NCBI RefSeq assembly: GCF_026967475.1
Contig: NZ_CP114058.1
Coordinates: forward strand, 3,720,001-3,784,000
DNA length: 64,000 nt
Direction of reading: 5' to 3'
Source of the DNA: Rouxiella chamberiensis
GTDB lineage: Bacteria; Pseudomonadota; Gammaproteobacteria; Enterobacterales; Enterobacteriaceae
Shown here in pieces: positions 19,161-33,953 of this stretch; the stretch's first letter is position 1; every line of letters begins with the position of its first letter. A program made the translations under genes and the position numbers. The notes beneath the pieces were generated by a model. The model saw only the letters and a program-made list of their open reading frames with translations. It ran no database searches and was not told the DNA's origin.

Positions 19161-19883
19161 TCACTTGGCCGGCGGTAAGCTGGTTAGTTTCATGAAGTGT
19201 AGCGAATCGACCTGCTGCTGCGAGGAGAAAGTCTGCGCGCGCACAAATCCTTCCTCGGGATGATAGTGCCAGCAAATCAGGCGCTGAAAAGCAGGGCTGT
19301 GCGCGCAGGACCAGATAATCGAGCCTTCAATGTTGCTCATCACCTGCACGTTCTGCGTGATGCTGGAGCGCAATCGGCCGGAAAGGGGATGCAGACTCAG
19401 CGTATCGGCAGTGATGTCGGTTTGCCCCGAGAGTTTGTGGACGCTCTGGCGAATGCATTCCAGCTGCGAAGCGGATTCATCGGGGTCGGCCTGCACGGCT
19501 ATCCAGGTTTTTTCCACGGCAGAGAAGGCGACTTGTCGTGTCTGATGCAGCGCGCTGCGGGCATGAAGGATTTCGAGGTCGAGTCCGGCCTTGCCCTCAA
19601 TGCTCAGCATGACGCCCAGCGTGCTGCTGGCGTAGGCGAGACTGAAATCGGGAAGACCGCTGGCGGCAAAGCTTGGGCGACCACTGGGCAGGATGATAAT
19701 TTGCGGCAGTTGCGTCATGCCGAACAGATAAAACATCAGTTCGGCCAGCAGCACGCGTCCGTGGATAAACCGCTGGCGCAGCTTCGGGGCAAGGGTGTTG
19801 GCGAAGGTTAAAACGTCGGCGGGCAGGCGGTGGGTATCCGGCTCGCTCTCCGTGACTCTCCATCGGGCAAAGTGGCACGCCAT
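19161..19883 (-). CDS. yieE: YieE, 4'-phosphopantetheinyl transferase superfamily protein
   Basis: A 240-residue Sfp-type protein. GRPSFAASGLPDFSLAYASSTLGVMLSIEGKAGLDLEILHAR corresponds to the GxPxF...NxSHS...GIDxE core, with DLE as metal-binding acidic residues. FSAVEKTWIAVQADPDESASQLECIRQSVHKL corresponds to the FxxxExxW...KExxxK block. The usual NxSHS is degenerate (DFSLAYAS), and the KEAxxK lysines are replaced, as in other YieE proteins. It is adjacent to yieF, as in E. coli. A role in arming carrier proteins is the family expectation. Its partner is unknown. Confidence 0.82.
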   Translation of the reverse strand: MACHFARWRVTESEPDTHRLPADVLTFANTLAPKLRQRFIHGRVLLAELMFYLFGMTQLPQIIILPSGRPSFAASGLPDFSLAYASSTLGVMLSIEGKAGLDLEILHARSALHQTRQVAFSAVEKTWIAVQADPDESASQLECIRQSVHKLSGQTDITADTLSLHPLSGRLRSSITQNVQVMSNIEGSIIWSCAHSPAFQRLICWHYHPEEGFVRAQTFSSQQQVDSLHFMKLTSLPPAK

Positions 19884-20104
19884 TGTTCACTCCATGATTA
19901 ATGGGTCGTACAAATTTATATCAATTGCGCTCAATACTACGATCGCCGAGCAAATTATATAAATAACTTATCCGCAAATAATGCGCTGCCGCAGGGGGAA
20001 AGGTGAATAAGAAAATACCGGTTATGGAATAGGCAGAAACAAACAGTAAAGGGCGGGGAAAAATGCCCCCGCGCGACGAGAACCGCAGCGGGGGCGAGAG
20101 GAGA
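19884..20104. promoter_or_regulatory. yieE upstream region and mnmE 3' flank
   Basis: A 221-bp AT-rich gap that should hold the yieE promoter. No clear terminator hairpin with T-run is visible after mnmE, apart from the GC-rich CCCCGC...GCGGGGGC arms near 20068-20097. Confidence 0.35.
20068..20097 (-). terminator. Possible terminator of mnmE
   Basis: CCCCCGC (20068-20074) pairs with GCGGGGG (20089-20095). Read on the minus strand the stem is followed by ATTTTTCCCC, a weak T-run, a few bases past the mnmE stop. Confidence 0.6.
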
Positions 20105-21469
20105 TTATTTTCCGATACAGAAACTGGAGAAGATACGGCCCAGCAGATCATCGGAGCTGAATTCACCGGTGATTTCGCTCAGCGACTGCTGGGAAAGGCG
20201 CAGTTCTTCGGCCAGCAATTCGCCCGCCCAGGCACCCAGGAGCTGATCTTTGCCCTGCAACAAATGTTGCGCCGCCTGCTCGAGGGCCTGCAAGTGGCGA
20301 CGACGTGCCAAAAATCCGCCTTCCATGTTCTGATTAAAGCCCATGCTCTCTTTGAGATGGTCACGCAGCAGGTCGATACCGTCGCCCGTACGCGCAGAAA
20401 GACGAATAAGTGAGTGACCATTTACTTCGGTTTTACCCATCGTCTCGCCGGTAATGTCGGCCTTGTTGCGGACAACAACAATAGGCAGCGAGGCAGGAAG
20501 GCGCGCCATGAATTCGGGCCAGATGTCGGCAGGTTCGGTCGCGGCGGTCGTGGTTCCGTCCACCATAAACAGCACGGTGTCGGCCTGTTCTATCTCGTTC
20601 CACGCACGTTCGATGCCGATACGCTCGACTTCGTCACTGGCTTCGCGCAATCCGGCGGTATCGATAATATGCAAAGGCATGCCGTCGATATGAATGTGTT
20701 CACGCAAGACGTCGCGCGTGGTCCCGGCGATGTCGGTGACTATCGCGGCTTCACGACCTGCCAACGCATTGAGCAGACTGGATTTTCCGGCGTTTGGACG
20801 ACCGGCGATCACCACTTTCATCCCTTCGCGCAACAGGCTGCCCTGACGCGCTTCGGTACGCACGGCATTAAGGTCGCCGATCACCGCATTCAGCTGGGCT
20901 TCGATTTTACCGTCGGACAGGAAGTCGATTTCCTCATCCGGGAAGTCAATCGCCGCTTCGACGTAGATGCGCAGGTTAGTGAGTGCTTCCACCAAGTGAT
21001 GGATACGGGACGAGAACGCGCCCTGCAACGAGTTGACCGCCGAACGGGCCGCCTGCTCGGAACTGGCGTCAATCAGGTCGGCAATCGCCTCGGCCTGCGC
21101 CAAATCCAGTTTGTCGTTAAGAAACGCGCGCTCCGAGAACTCGCCCGGCCGCGCAATGCGCACGCCCGGCACGGCAAGAATACGCCGGATGAGCAGGTCG
21201 AGGATAACCGGCCCGCCGTGACCTTGCAGCTCGAGCACGTCCTCTCCGGTAAAGGAGTTGGGGCCGGGGAACCACAGTGCAATCCCCTGATCCAGCGTGC
21301 TGCCGTCGGCATTCAGAAAGGGCAGGTAATCGGCGTAACGCGGCTTAGGCAGCTTGCCCAGGATCTCCTGCGCGATAAGGCGGGCGGCGCGGCCGGAGAT
21401 GCGCACAATACCGACGCCGCCGCGGCCTGGCGGCGTAGCTTGAGCAACGATAGTGTCTGACGTATTCAT
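20105..21469 (-). CDS. mnmE: MnmE (TrmE), tRNA U34 modification GTPase
   Basis: A 454-residue GTPase that, with MnmG, installs the cmnm5 group on wobble uridine. The N-terminal tetrahydrofolate-binding domain starts [26 protein letters not shown]. The embedded G domain shows G1 [10 protein letters not shown]3 DTAGL and G4 [12 protein letters not shown] is the switch region. The C-terminus ends FCIGK, the CxGK motif with the catalytic Cys. Length equals E. coli MnmE. It follows yidC after a hairpin. No tnaCAB follows it in this window. Confidence 0.97.
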   Translation of the reverse strand: MNTSDTIVAQATPPGRGGVGIVRISGRAARLIAQEILGKLPKPRYADYLPFLNADGSTLDQGIALWFPGPNSFTGEDVLELQGHGGPVILDLLIRRILAVPGVRIARPGEFSERAFLNDKLDLAQAEAIADLIDASSEQAARSAVNSLQGAFSSRIHHLVEALTNLRIYVEAAIDFPDEEIDFLSDGKIEAQLNAVIGDLNAVRTEARQGSLLREGMKVVIAGRPNAGKSSLLNALAGREAAIVTDIAGTTRDVLREHIHIDGMPLHIIDTAGLREASDEVERIGIERAWNEIEQADTVLFMVDGTTTAATEPADIWPEFMARLPASLPIVVVRNKADITGETMGKTEVNGHSLIRLSARTGDGIDLLRDHLKESMGFNQNMEGGFLARRRHLQALEQAAQHLLQGKDQLLGAWAGELLAEELRLSQQSLSEITGEFSSDDLLGRIFSSFCIGK

Positions 21470-21489
21470 AGAGTTCTCTGCGTTTTATC

Positions 21490-21522
21490 TAAAAAAGAAG
21501 GCGGTCAAATGACCGCCTTCCT
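21490..21522 (-). terminator. Hairpin terminator between yidC and mnmE
   Basis: GAAGGCGGTCA and TGACCGCCTTC (21498-21520) form an 11-bp stem. On the minus strand it is followed by TTTTTTAG, so it terminates or attenuates the rpmH-yidC transcript before mnmE. Confidence 0.78.
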
Positions 21523-21551
21523 GTGTACCTATTATACAGCGTCGTTAACTT

Positions 21552-23186
21552 TTACGCTTTCTTCTTGTCGCGGCTGTGAAGACCACGTTTTTCCAGCCCG
21601 CGATAAATCAGCTGCTGCTGGAGAATGGTAACCAGGTTGCTGACGATGTAGTACACCACCAGACCAGACGGGAACCACAGGAAGAACACGGTGAAGATAA
21701 CCGGCATAAAGGTCATTATCTTCTGCTGCATCGGGTCGGTCACGGTCGTCGGCGACATCTTCTGAATGAAGAACATCGTGATACCCATCATGACCGGCAG
21801 GATGTAGTACGGGTCTTGCGCCGACAGGTCATGGATCCACAGAATGAACGGCGCGTGGCGCAGTTCGATGGAACCGGACAGCATGTAATACAGTGCCAGG
21901 AAGATAGGCATCTGGATTACCAGCGGCAGACAGCCACCCAGCGGGTTGACCTTCTCGGACTTGTACAGCGCCATCATTTCCTGACTCATGCGCTGTTTGT
22001 CGTCACCAATGCGCTCGCGCATCGCGGCCAGTTTCGGCTGAAGCATACGCATTTTCGCCATCGACGTATATTGCGCACGGGTCAGTGGGTACATGATACC
22101 GCGCACGATAAAGGTGATGATGATAATGGAGAAGCCCCAGTTACCGATAAAGCTGTGGATAAACTTCAGCAGCTTGAACAGCGGCTGAGAGATGAACCAC
22201 AACCAGCCGTAGTCAACAGTCAGGTCAAGGTGAGGCGCAATTGCGGCCATCTTGTCCTGAATTTCAGGGCCAACCCACAGGATAGAACCAACCTGCTGCT
22301 GCGCGCCCGGCTGAACAACAAACGGCGCACCTTTGAAGCCGATAGACGCGATGCCGTTATTGTTGTTGGTATAGAAGGTGTTGCTGTCTTTCGCAGACGG
22401 GATCCACGCAGTGGCAAAATACTGCTGCAACATGGCAACCCAGCCGCCCTGCGTCGTGACATTCAGATTCTCGTCCTTGTCGAACGCGTATTTCTGATAT
22501 TTGTCGTCGCTTGAAGAGTAAGCCGCGCCGCGATAGGTATGCAGAGCAAAGTTGTTGCTCCCGGTATCACGATGCTTAGGCAACTCGACGGTTTGTTTCA
22601 GCTGACCGAACAGGGTCAGATCCAGCGGTGCTGCCGTCGTGTTATTAATGTTGTATTCAACATTCACGGCATAGGCGCCACGCTTGATAACAAAAGTCTT
22701 GGTATAGACTGCGCCGTTAGGTGCCGTGTAGGTCATCGGAATACGCAGTTCTGCCTGACCTTCACCCAGGGTAAAGTTTTCCTGGCTGGTCGTGAACAGA
22801 GGACGCTCGCCGTTGGCCGGGTTGTCAGGACCGTTTTTGCCGGTCAGACCGCTTTGAGCCTGATAGACGAATGATGGAGACGTTTCGAGTAGCTGGAAAG
22901 GAGCTGTGGATTTCAGCGCTACCGGATATTGAGTCAACAGAGCCTGCTCGATATCGCCACCACGGGTGTTGATGGTCAAAGAAAGGACATCGGTGTTAAC
23001 GGTAATAAGTTTGCCCTGTCCGCTTCCAGGAACAGCCTGGTTGGCAGCATCACCGGTGGCTGTGTTCGCAGTCTGTTGCGTGGTCTGGTTGGCTGGTTGC
23101 GGAGCGTGGTCCGTTTGCCAGGCCTGCCAGATCATGAAAGACACGAACAGCAGAGCGATGAGGAAAAGATTGCGTTGCGAATCCAT
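21552..23186 (-). CDS. yidC: YidC, membrane protein insertase
   Basis: A 544-residue inner-membrane insertase (Oxa1/Alb3 family) acting alone or with SecYEG. The start shows [23 protein letters not shown] (TM1) and a long periplasmic domain, as in Gram-negative YidC. The conserved five-TM core begins at [34 protein letters not shown], whose Arg lies in the hydrophilic groove. [23 protein letters not shown] and [27 protein letters not shown] follow. Cluster order rpmH-rnpA-yidD-yidC is intact. Confidence 0.97.
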   Translation of the reverse strand: MDSQRNLFLIALLFVSFMIWQAWQTDHAPQPANQTTQQTANTATGDAANQAVPGSGQGKLITVNTDVLSLTINTRGGDIEQALLTQYPVALKSTAPFQLLETSPSFVYQAQSGLTGKNGPDNPANGERPLFTTSQENFTLGEGQAELRIPMTYTAPNGAVYTKTFVIKRGAYAVNVEYNINNTTAAPLDLTLFGQLKQTVELPKHRDTGSNNFALHTYRGAAYSSSDDKYQKYAFDKDENLNVTTQGGWVAMLQQYFATAWIPSAKDSNTFYTNNNNGIASIGFKGAPFVVQPGAQQQVGSILWVGPEIQDKMAAIAPHLDLTVDYGWLWFISQPLFKLLKFIHSFIGNWGFSIIIITFIVRGIMYPLTRAQYTSMAKMRMLQPKLAAMRERIGDDKQRMSQEMMALYKSEKVNPLGGCLPLVIQMPIFLALYYMLSGSIELRHAPFILWIHDLSAQDPYYILPVMMGITMFFIQKMSPTTVTDPMQQKIMTFMPVIFTVFFLWFPSGLVVYYIVSNLVTILQQQLIYRGLEKRGLHSRDKKKA

Positions 23187-23188
23187 CG

Positions 23189-23446
23189 TTAGTGTTCTCT
23201 GTTATTGTCGGTTTTCGGCGGTACGGGGTCATCACCACCTGGGTTTAAAGGATGGCATTTTAATACGCGCTTCAGCGTCAACCAACTGCCTTTTACCATG
23301 CCGAAACGACCAATTGCTTCAATACCGTATTGAGAGCAGGTTGGTCGAAAACGACAATGAGGCCCAAGCATGGGACTGATTACCAATTGATACCCGCGTA
23401 TCAAGGCAATCAGGATGCGGGAGCCTGTCGGCAGTGTCGACGCCAT
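23189..23446 (-). CDS. yidD: YidD, membrane protein insertion efficiency factor
   Basis: An 85-residue small protein, the same length as in E. coli. [27 protein letters not shown] contains the conserved Cys pair (HCRFxPTCSxY), and [16 protein letters not shown] the third Cys. It is peripheral to the inner membrane and helps YidC-dependent insertion. Its 5' end overlaps the end of rnpA by 37 bp, and yidC starts 2 bp after its stop. Confidence 0.95.
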   Translation of the reverse strand: MASTLPTGSRILIALIRGYQLVISPMLGPHCRFRPTCSQYGIEAIGRFGMVKGSWLTLKRVLKCHPLNPGGDDPVPPKTDNNREH

Positions 23447-23769
23447 AATTTCTCCAACGCTTCCGTTAACGCACGGTTATCGAGATCGGCTACCCCTTTC
23501 TTCACCAGCACGACAAAATCCATGGACGGCAGCGCATGCTGATTCAACCGGAAACTTTCGCGGGTTAGGCGTTTTATCCGATTTCGTTCGTGAGCGCGTT
23601 TGACATGTTTTTTTGCGACGGTGAGACCGATGCGGGGATGCCCCAGCTCGTTCAGGCGGCCAAGGATGGTGATTTGAGGCGTGCCGGCCCGTTGTGGCTG
23701 CTGGAAGACGAAAGTGAAATGACGGGGAGTTAACAAACGTAACTCCCTGGGAAAAGCTAGCTTAACCAC
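23410..23769 (-). CDS. rnpA: RnpA, ribonuclease P protein component
   Basis: A 119-residue basic protein cofactor of the RNase P ribozyme. The RNR motif region reads [24 protein letters not shown], and IGLTVAKK precedes it. GTG 23769 is the start, giving the E. coli length; GTG is also the E. coli start. It lies 18 bp after rpmH and overlaps yidD. Confidence 0.96.
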   Translation of the reverse strand: MVKLAFPRELRLLTPRHFTFVFQQPQRAGTPQITILGRLNELGHPRIGLTVAKKHVKRAHERNRIKRLTRESFRLNQHALPSMDFVVLVKKGVADLDNRALTEALEKLWRRHCRQAPAS

Positions 23770-23787
23770 TAAACAGGTTAGCTTTTA

Positions 23788-24690
<903 letters not shown>

Positions 24691-26085
24691 GTGTCACTTT
24701 CGCTTTGGCAGCAGTGTCTTGCCAGATTGCAGGATGAGTTACCTGCCACAGAATTCAGTATGTGGATACGCCCTTTGCAGGCGGAATTGAGTGACAACAC
24801 CTTGGCTCTGTATGCGCCAAACCGTTTTGTCCTCGATTGGGTGCGTGACAAATACTTAAACAACATTAACGGTCTGTTGAATGACTTTTGTGGCACGGAT
24901 GCGCCTTTGTTACGTTTCGAGGTTGGCAGCAAGCCCATGGTTCAGCGCGTTAATGAAACCGTCGCTGCCACCGTGAGTTCCCCGGTTGCGGCGCGAACGC
25001 TGCCGCGTGCTGCGCCCTCTCGTCCAAGCTGGGACAGCTCGCCGGCCCAGCCGGAGCTGTCTTATCGTTCCAACGTCAACCCCAAGCATACCTTCGACAA
25101 CTTCGTTGAAGGTAAGTCCAACCAACTGGCCCGTGCAGCGGCACGCCAGGTGGCCGACAACCCGGGCGGCGCCTATAATCCCCTGTTCCTTTACGGCGGC
25201 ACCGGTCTGGGTAAAACCCACCTGTTGCACGCGGTAGGCAACGGCATTATGGCCCGCAAGGCGAATGCGAAAGTGGTTTACATGCATTCCGAACGTTTCG
25301 TGCAGGACATGGTGAAAGCCCTGCAAAATAACGCCATTGAAGAGTTCAAGCGTTACTACCGTTCGGTCGATGCCCTGCTTATCGATGACATTCAATTCTT
25401 TGCCAACAAAGAGCGTTCGCAGGAAGAGTTTTTCCATACCTTTAACGCATTGCTCGAAGGCAATCAGCAGATAATCCTGACCTCCGACCGTTATCCGAAA
25501 GAGATAAACGGCGTGGAAGACCGCCTGAAGTCCCGCTTCGGCTGGGGTCTGACTGTCGCCATCGAACCGCCCGAGCTGGAAACCCGCGTAGCGATTCTGA
25601 TGAAAAAGGCCGACGAGAACGACATCCGTCTGCCGGGCGAAGTGGCGTTCTTTATTGCCAAGCGTCTGCGTTCCAACGTGCGTGAGCTCGAAGGGGCGCT
25701 GAACCGCGTTATCGCCAACGCCAACTTTACCGGCCGCGCCATCACTATCGACTTCGTGCGTGAAGCGCTGCGCGACCTGCTTGCCCTGCAGGAAAAGCTG
25801 GTTACCATCGATAATATCCAGAAAACGGTCGCCGAGTATTATAAGATCAAGGTCGCAGACCTGCTCTCCAAACGGCGCTCCCGTTCGGTTGCCCGACCTC
25901 GCCAGATGGCGATGGCGCTGGCGAAAGAGCTCACCAACCACAGCCTGCCAGAAATCGGCGATGCGTTCGGTGGTCGTGACCATACTACGGTGTTGCACGC
26001 CTGCCGAAAAATAGAGCAGCTGCGTGAAGAGAGCCATGACATCAAAGAAGATTTCTCTAACTTAATCAGGACACTATCCTCCTAG
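24691..26085 (+). CDS. dnaA: DnaA, chromosomal replication initiator ATPase
   Basis: A 464-residue AAA+ initiator. GTG 24691 ([14 protein letters not shown]) with GGAG at the right distance is the E. coli-type start; an earlier in-frame GTG at 24679 would add four residues. Domain I is SLSLWQQ...[11 protein letters not shown] and domain II is a Ser/Pro/Ala linker. Domain III has Walker [10 protein letters not shown], Walker [11 protein letters not shown] and the sensor residues in [11 protein letters not shown]. The domain IV helix-turn-helix ends in [19 protein letters not shown]. It heads dnaA-dnaN-recF-gyrB. Confidence 0.98.
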   Translation: MSLSLWQQCLARLQDELPATEFSMWIRPLQAELSDNTLALYAPNRFVLDWVRDKYLNNINGLLNDFCGTDAPLLRFEVGSKPMVQRVNETVAATVSSPVAARTLPRAAPSRPSWDSSPAQPELSYRSNVNPKHTFDNFVEGKSNQLARAAARQVADNPGGAYNPLFLYGGTGLGKTHLLHAVGNGIMARKANAKVVYMHSERFVQDMVKALQNNAIEEFKRYYRSVDALLIDDIQFFANKERSQEEFFHTFNALLEGNQQIILTSDRYPKEINGVEDRLKSRFGWGLTVAIEPPELETRVAILMKKADENDIRLPGEVAFFIAKRLRSNVRELEGALNRVIANANFTGRAITIDFVREALRDLLALQEKLVTIDNIQKTVAEYYKIKVADLLSKRRSRSVARPRQMAMALAKELTNHSLPEIGDAFGGRDHTTVLHACRKIEQLREESHDIKEDFSNLIRTLSS

Positions 26086-26089
26086 CGCT

Positions 26090-27190
26090 ATGAAATTTAT
26101 TGTTGAACGTGAGCATTTGCTGAAACCACTGCAACAGGTCAGTAGCCCACTGGGTGGACGACCAACACTGCCAATTCTGGGAAACCTGTTATTAAAGGTC
26201 TCGGAAGGCGCGTTACTGTTGACCGGTACCGATCTTGAAATGGAGATGGTCGCCAAAGTTGCGCTGTCCCAGCCTCATGATGTCGGTGCAACGACGGTTC
26301 CGGCGCGTAAATTCTTTGATATTTGCCGTGGATTGCCGGAAGGCGCGGAGATTTCCGTGACGCTCGAGGGCGAGCGCATGCTGGTCCGTTCGGGCCGCAG
26401 CCGTTTCTCGCTGTCTACGCTGCCTGCGACCGACTTCCCGAATCTCGACGACTGGCAGAGCGAGGTTGAATTCACCTTGCCGCAGGCCACGTTGAAACGC
26501 CTGATTGAAGCCACGCAGTTTTCGATGGCGCATCAGGACGTTCGCTACTACTTAAACGGCATGCTGTTCGAAACCGAAGGGGAAGAACTGCGTACCGTGG
26601 CGACCGACGGGCATCGTCTGGCCGTGTGTTCAATGCCTATCGGCCAGTCATTGCCGTCGCATTCCGTTATCGTTCCGCGTAAAGGCGTGATGGAACTGGT
26701 GCGTCTGCTCGACGGCGGCGATTCCCTGTTGCAGCTGCAAATCGGCAGCAACAATATTCGTGCCCACGTCGGCGATTTTATCTTTACCTCCAAGCTGGTT
26801 GACGGCCGTTTCCCGGATTATCGCCGCGTATTGCCGAAGAATCCCGACAAAACGCTGCAAGCTGGCTGCGACTTGCTCAAACAGGCCTTTGCCCGCGCGG
26901 CCATCCTCTCCAACGAGAAATTCCGCGGCGTGCGCCTGTACGTGAGCCAGAATCAGCTGAAGATTACAGCCAACAACCCCGAGCAGGAAGAAGCCGAAGA
27001 GATCCTTGACGTCGCCTACGACGGCACCGAAATGGAAATCGGCTTCAACGTCAGCTACGTCCTCGACGTACTCAATGCGCTGAAATGCGAAGAAGTGCGC
27101 CTGCTGCTGACCGATTCGGTATCCAGCGTGCAAATCGAAGATGCAGCAAGCCAGGCCGCGGCGTATGTCGTAATGCCAATGCGTCTGTGA
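26090..27190 (+). CDS. dnaN: DnaN, DNA polymerase III sliding clamp
   Basis: A 366-residue beta clamp, three copies of the same fold, dimerising around [37 protein letters not shown] opens domain 1. The C-terminus ends [12 protein letters not shown], which forms the hydrophobic cleft bound by clamp-binding motifs. It starts 4 bp after dnaA and is cotranscribed. Confidence 0.98.
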   Translation: MKFIVEREHLLKPLQQVSSPLGGRPTLPILGNLLLKVSEGALLLTGTDLEMEMVAKVALSQPHDVGATTVPARKFFDICRGLPEGAEISVTLEGERMLVRSGRSRFSLSTLPATDFPNLDDWQSEVEFTLPQATLKRLIEATQFSMAHQDVRYYLNGMLFETEGEELRTVATDGHRLAVCSMPIGQSLPSHSVIVPRKGVMELVRLLDGGDSLLQLQIGSNNIRAHVGDFIFTSKLVDGRFPDYRRVLPKNPDKTLQAGCDLLKQAFARAAILSNEKFRGVRLYVSQNQLKITANNPEQEEAEEILDVAYDGTEMEIGFNVSYVLDVLNALKCEEVRLLLTDSVSSVQIEDAASQAAAYVVMPMRL

Positions 27191-27194
27191 TCCT

Positions 27195-30717
<3,523 letters not shown>

Positions 30718-30743
30718 TCGTCCGGCCTTTTGTTCTCACGTGA

Positions 30744-30779
30744 AATCCGAAGCGGGCAGTCGCTTCGGATTTTTTTTCG
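30744..30779 (+). terminator. Terminator of the dnaA-gyrB block
   Basis: AATCCGAAGCG (30744-30754) pairs with CGCTTCGGATT (30761-30771), followed by TTTTTTT. Confidence 0.88.
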
Positions 30780-30873
30780 TCCATTTTTCGGTTTTCCGTC
30801 GAGTGCACTTCCAAAAGGAGGCGAGTAGGCTAAAGCGAGAGGAGATGTTCTTAATTACAGGGAGGTCGTCGCT

Positions 30874-33822
30874 ATGCCGAGAATAGTCCCGCACGCCATT
30901 TTGCCGGTGAAAACGGCGGGAGAAGTGAAGGGCAGAGATTTTTTTACCTTGAGTGGCAAGTCGCAGCGGTTATCTCTGCAAGACGTCGGCAATGCGAGTG
31001 TCCAGCCCACAAGCCTGAAGGGGTCAACGCCCCGGATGAAAGGTACACTGCTGATGAGCGCACTGGGACTCGGCGCGGCGGCCTGTTTGCCCCCCGTCGC
31101 GGCGACCGCCGGCAGGCAAACTGCCCTGCAAACGGGAGGCGACCGCACATTCCGGCGTGATGACGGCGGCCATCCGCTACTGCCCCGGTACGCGTTTTCG
31201 GGTTATGCGCCGCCCTTGGCATTTCGCGCGCAACCTCGGGCAGCGTTGCCCTCCGCCGCACTTTCCCACTCACAGCACGCGATAAAAAATCTTTTCGCGG
31301 CGCGATAAGCTCTTCGACAGCTCGCCACTCGTCCAACACGACAACGACGCTTTTTTCTCTTGCAAACAGTAAGTTGCCTTCTCTTTCACGCAGACAGGAC
31401 GAGAAAGGCAGAACGACAGCGCGTAGACAGGCGAGAGAGGCAAAGGCGGCGAGAAACGAGGGCGATATACGCTATTGGCGCGCGCTTTCACCCTCGCAGG
31501 CAGGCACAACGAATGACGTTTATGCGCAAAACGACACCGTATCGGCGGGCTTCGAAACCGCCGTTTCGGGCCATCACTGGCTGGAGGCATTACGTGATGT
31601 CAGCCGCTACTGTCAGGATTATCCGCCCACAGGCTATGTCTCTCTGGCCACCAATCGCCTCGAGTCGGCCCGTATTCTCTACAGCATGTATGAACAGGCA
31701 AAATGGGCCGATGAGCGTTTATTTAGCTTTATCAATCAGCAGCTTGATCCTGCGCAACCCGGTTATTCCGCGCCGCTTGCACGAAAGATTCTTCGCGTGG
31801 AGAGCGCCCTCTATTATGTGCAGTCGAGGATAATCGGTTGGGACTTAACGTCCGCTGCGCCCGATTTCGAACCGCGATTTCTGGCCGCGCACGCCGAACG
31901 GGGGCTGATTTTTACGCCGGAAACGATAATCGATTTTTACCTCGCGCAGTTTAACGTGCTGACCCGCGCGCCCGCCAAGCCGTTCAAAACCCGAAATCAA
32001 TTGAACGACCTGACGCACTATTATGCGCAGTTCACTGAGTATCTTAATCACCATGCGCTCGACGATGTGGTCGCCGTCGTGGCGCAAACCACGGCCTACA
32101 TGGGCATCAGTGCGCTGGATTTGGAACGCGCATTCACCCCGCTTTTTTCGGCAAGGATAGGCCATTATCGAAGCGCATTGCTTCCCCAGACGGGCGCAAA
32201 AAGCCACGCTTTCGAAGCCGGTTCGTTTATTTTTATCTTTCGCGGGCACTCGGGAAAACGCTATGCCGCCAGTAACTGGGGCGCGCAACTGGCAGTGGCC
32301 GAGATAAGTCGGCTCCTGCCAGAAAGCGGAGTCACCGCCATCCGTGCGCTGGCCGACAGCAAGCTTATCTCGGCGGACTGGCTGCCGGTCGAAGCCCTTG
32401 TTGCCGCGCTCTGGCCCGGCATATCGACGCTAAACGCTGGCAAGTTGATGATAATGAAGAAGTATAAACATGCGCTGCGATTCAATGTCACAGAACCCCT
32501 CTCTTCGAAGCCCTGATCGCCATTCAGTATCAGGTCGTCAAAGACTATATTGCAGCCTGGCGTGACCAGCATCTCGATAAAAATCTGGGGGAAAAATTTC
32601 TCTCTTTTGTGCCGTTTTATGACACGGTGCAGCGAAAGATAAAGGATTCGGCTTATCACCCCACGCTTGGCGATCTGGCGTTTGACCTGTTTGATCTCGG
32701 CATTACGCTGCTTGCGATGGGCATTCCGCTCATCAAGCTGGGAGCGCGCGGCATCAAGATTGGGATGGCGACGATGAAAGCCGGTCGGGCAGCCGGTATG
32801 AGCGGAAAACTGTTGCAGCAGCAGGTTTTTTCCGCCGTCAGACCCCTTGTTAACCAGATGGGCAGAGTGACCGGCAGAGAAATCGCGGGTTTTGTGCTTC
32901 CGCCGTTCGATTTGTTGCGACTGATCCGCAAACCTCTGGTCAACGGCGGACGCAGGTTTTATCACACATTAAGAACCGCGCTGCCCAAGCGCTGTAAACG
33001 CGGCATTTGGGGCACCTGCTTTCCCCATACGCGCCACGTCGCCGCTTTTGACGTCAATGAGTGGGAAGCCATGATAGGCCATCTGGTTTACGACCCGGCC
33101 AGCTGGAAGGGATCGCTGATACCGCGCGCCTATCGCCACGAATATATCCGCCGTTTCATCGCGCTGTCGGCAGACCAGAAAGAGGCGCTGCGCAGTTGGT
33201 CCTATGTGCCGTGGCAGAAGCATTACCTCAATTATCCGCAGAAAAAAGCTGGCCCGCAGGCACCAGCAACAAGAATTTCGAGCTGAACAATGCGCTGCTG
33301 AGTCATCATCCTCGGGCGGATATGTTGCTTGCCGCCAATAATTTAAGCAGTGCACTCAAAGGATTGCCTGAAATGCTCGAGGCGCAGAGTCTGGTCAGAG
33401 TCGTGGATATCGGTGAAGAAAATATGCGCCTGTTTCGCGCCGGCGATGTCGTCAGCAATTATCCCGCCTTTATGTCGGCATCGTCGAAGGGCAAACTGGT
33501 CAACGTGGCCCTGAGTCGGGGGTTTATGTTTTTTCCGAAATGGCTCAAGCATCCGAATGCCGCGATTGCCATCTACCACATCACTTCGCGCAAGGGTAAG
33601 CCGCTTATCAAGCGTTTGACCACTCAAGTAGGCATGGAAGGCGAGTATCTGTTCGACCAGAAAAGCTTTTTTAGAGTGCAGGCAGTGACCAGTCTGTATT
33701 TACGCAGTCGAATACGTACCAAAAAGCAGGTATTTTTCATCAAGCTCGAGGAAATAGCCTACGATAACACTCTCAAGGTAAAAAATATTTTTAGCGGCAA
33801 TCAAATAAAAATCCCCGCCTGA
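30874..33822 (+). pseudogene. Large toxin-like protein with C-terminal R-S-E ADP-ribosyltransferase domain (frame disrupted)
   Basis: ATG 30874 follows GGGAGG at ideal spacing. The coding potential then moves through three frames: 30874-31305, about 31310-32510, 32500-33250 and 33247-33822. Single-base losses at 32496-32505 (CT repeat) and 33246-33251 (A6 run) join the last three segments. One or two more indels at 31300-31357 would join the first. Reconstructed, it is about 980 residues: a poorly conserved basic N-terminus, a long helical region, one hydrophobic stretch (DLGITLLAMGIPLIKLG) and a C-terminal domain. That domain has LFRAGD (Arg at 33436), the Ser-Ala-Ser strand (33475-33483) and the EGEYLF...FFRV block (Glu-x-Glu at 33637-33645). 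This R-S-ExE order is the arginine-specific mono-ADP-ribosyltransferase signature. No antitoxin or secretion gene adjoins. It sits between gyrB and yidA, where E. coli has yidB. Confidence 0.68.
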
Positions 33823-33825
33823 TGC

Positions 33826-33898
33826 CGCCAGAAACCCGAAAAGCCTCCACCGGAATCGATAGCGTCAGGGTCATTATCGACGCGCTTTGTTTCTGGCG
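33826..33898. repeat. 10-bp perfect inverted repeat behind the toxin-like gene
   Basis: CGCCAGAAAC (33826-33835) and GTTTCTGGCG (33889-33898) flank 53 bp that themselves contain GCGTC...GACGC. The structure directly follows the toxin-like gene and precedes the yidA promoter. It lacks a T-run. Function unknown. Confidence 0.45.
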
Positions 33899-33953
33899 TC
33901 AGGCGATAAAAACGCGCTAGCATGTTGTTAACTACACACATTCCGAGGACGCT

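Noticed and set aside
20414..21460. 348-codon plus-strand open frame opposite mnmE
   Set aside because: Fully antisense to an intact conserved gene, with shadow-frame composition.
21576..22514. 312-codon plus-strand frame opposite yidC
   Set aside because: Antisense shadow of yidC; His/Arg-rich sequence.
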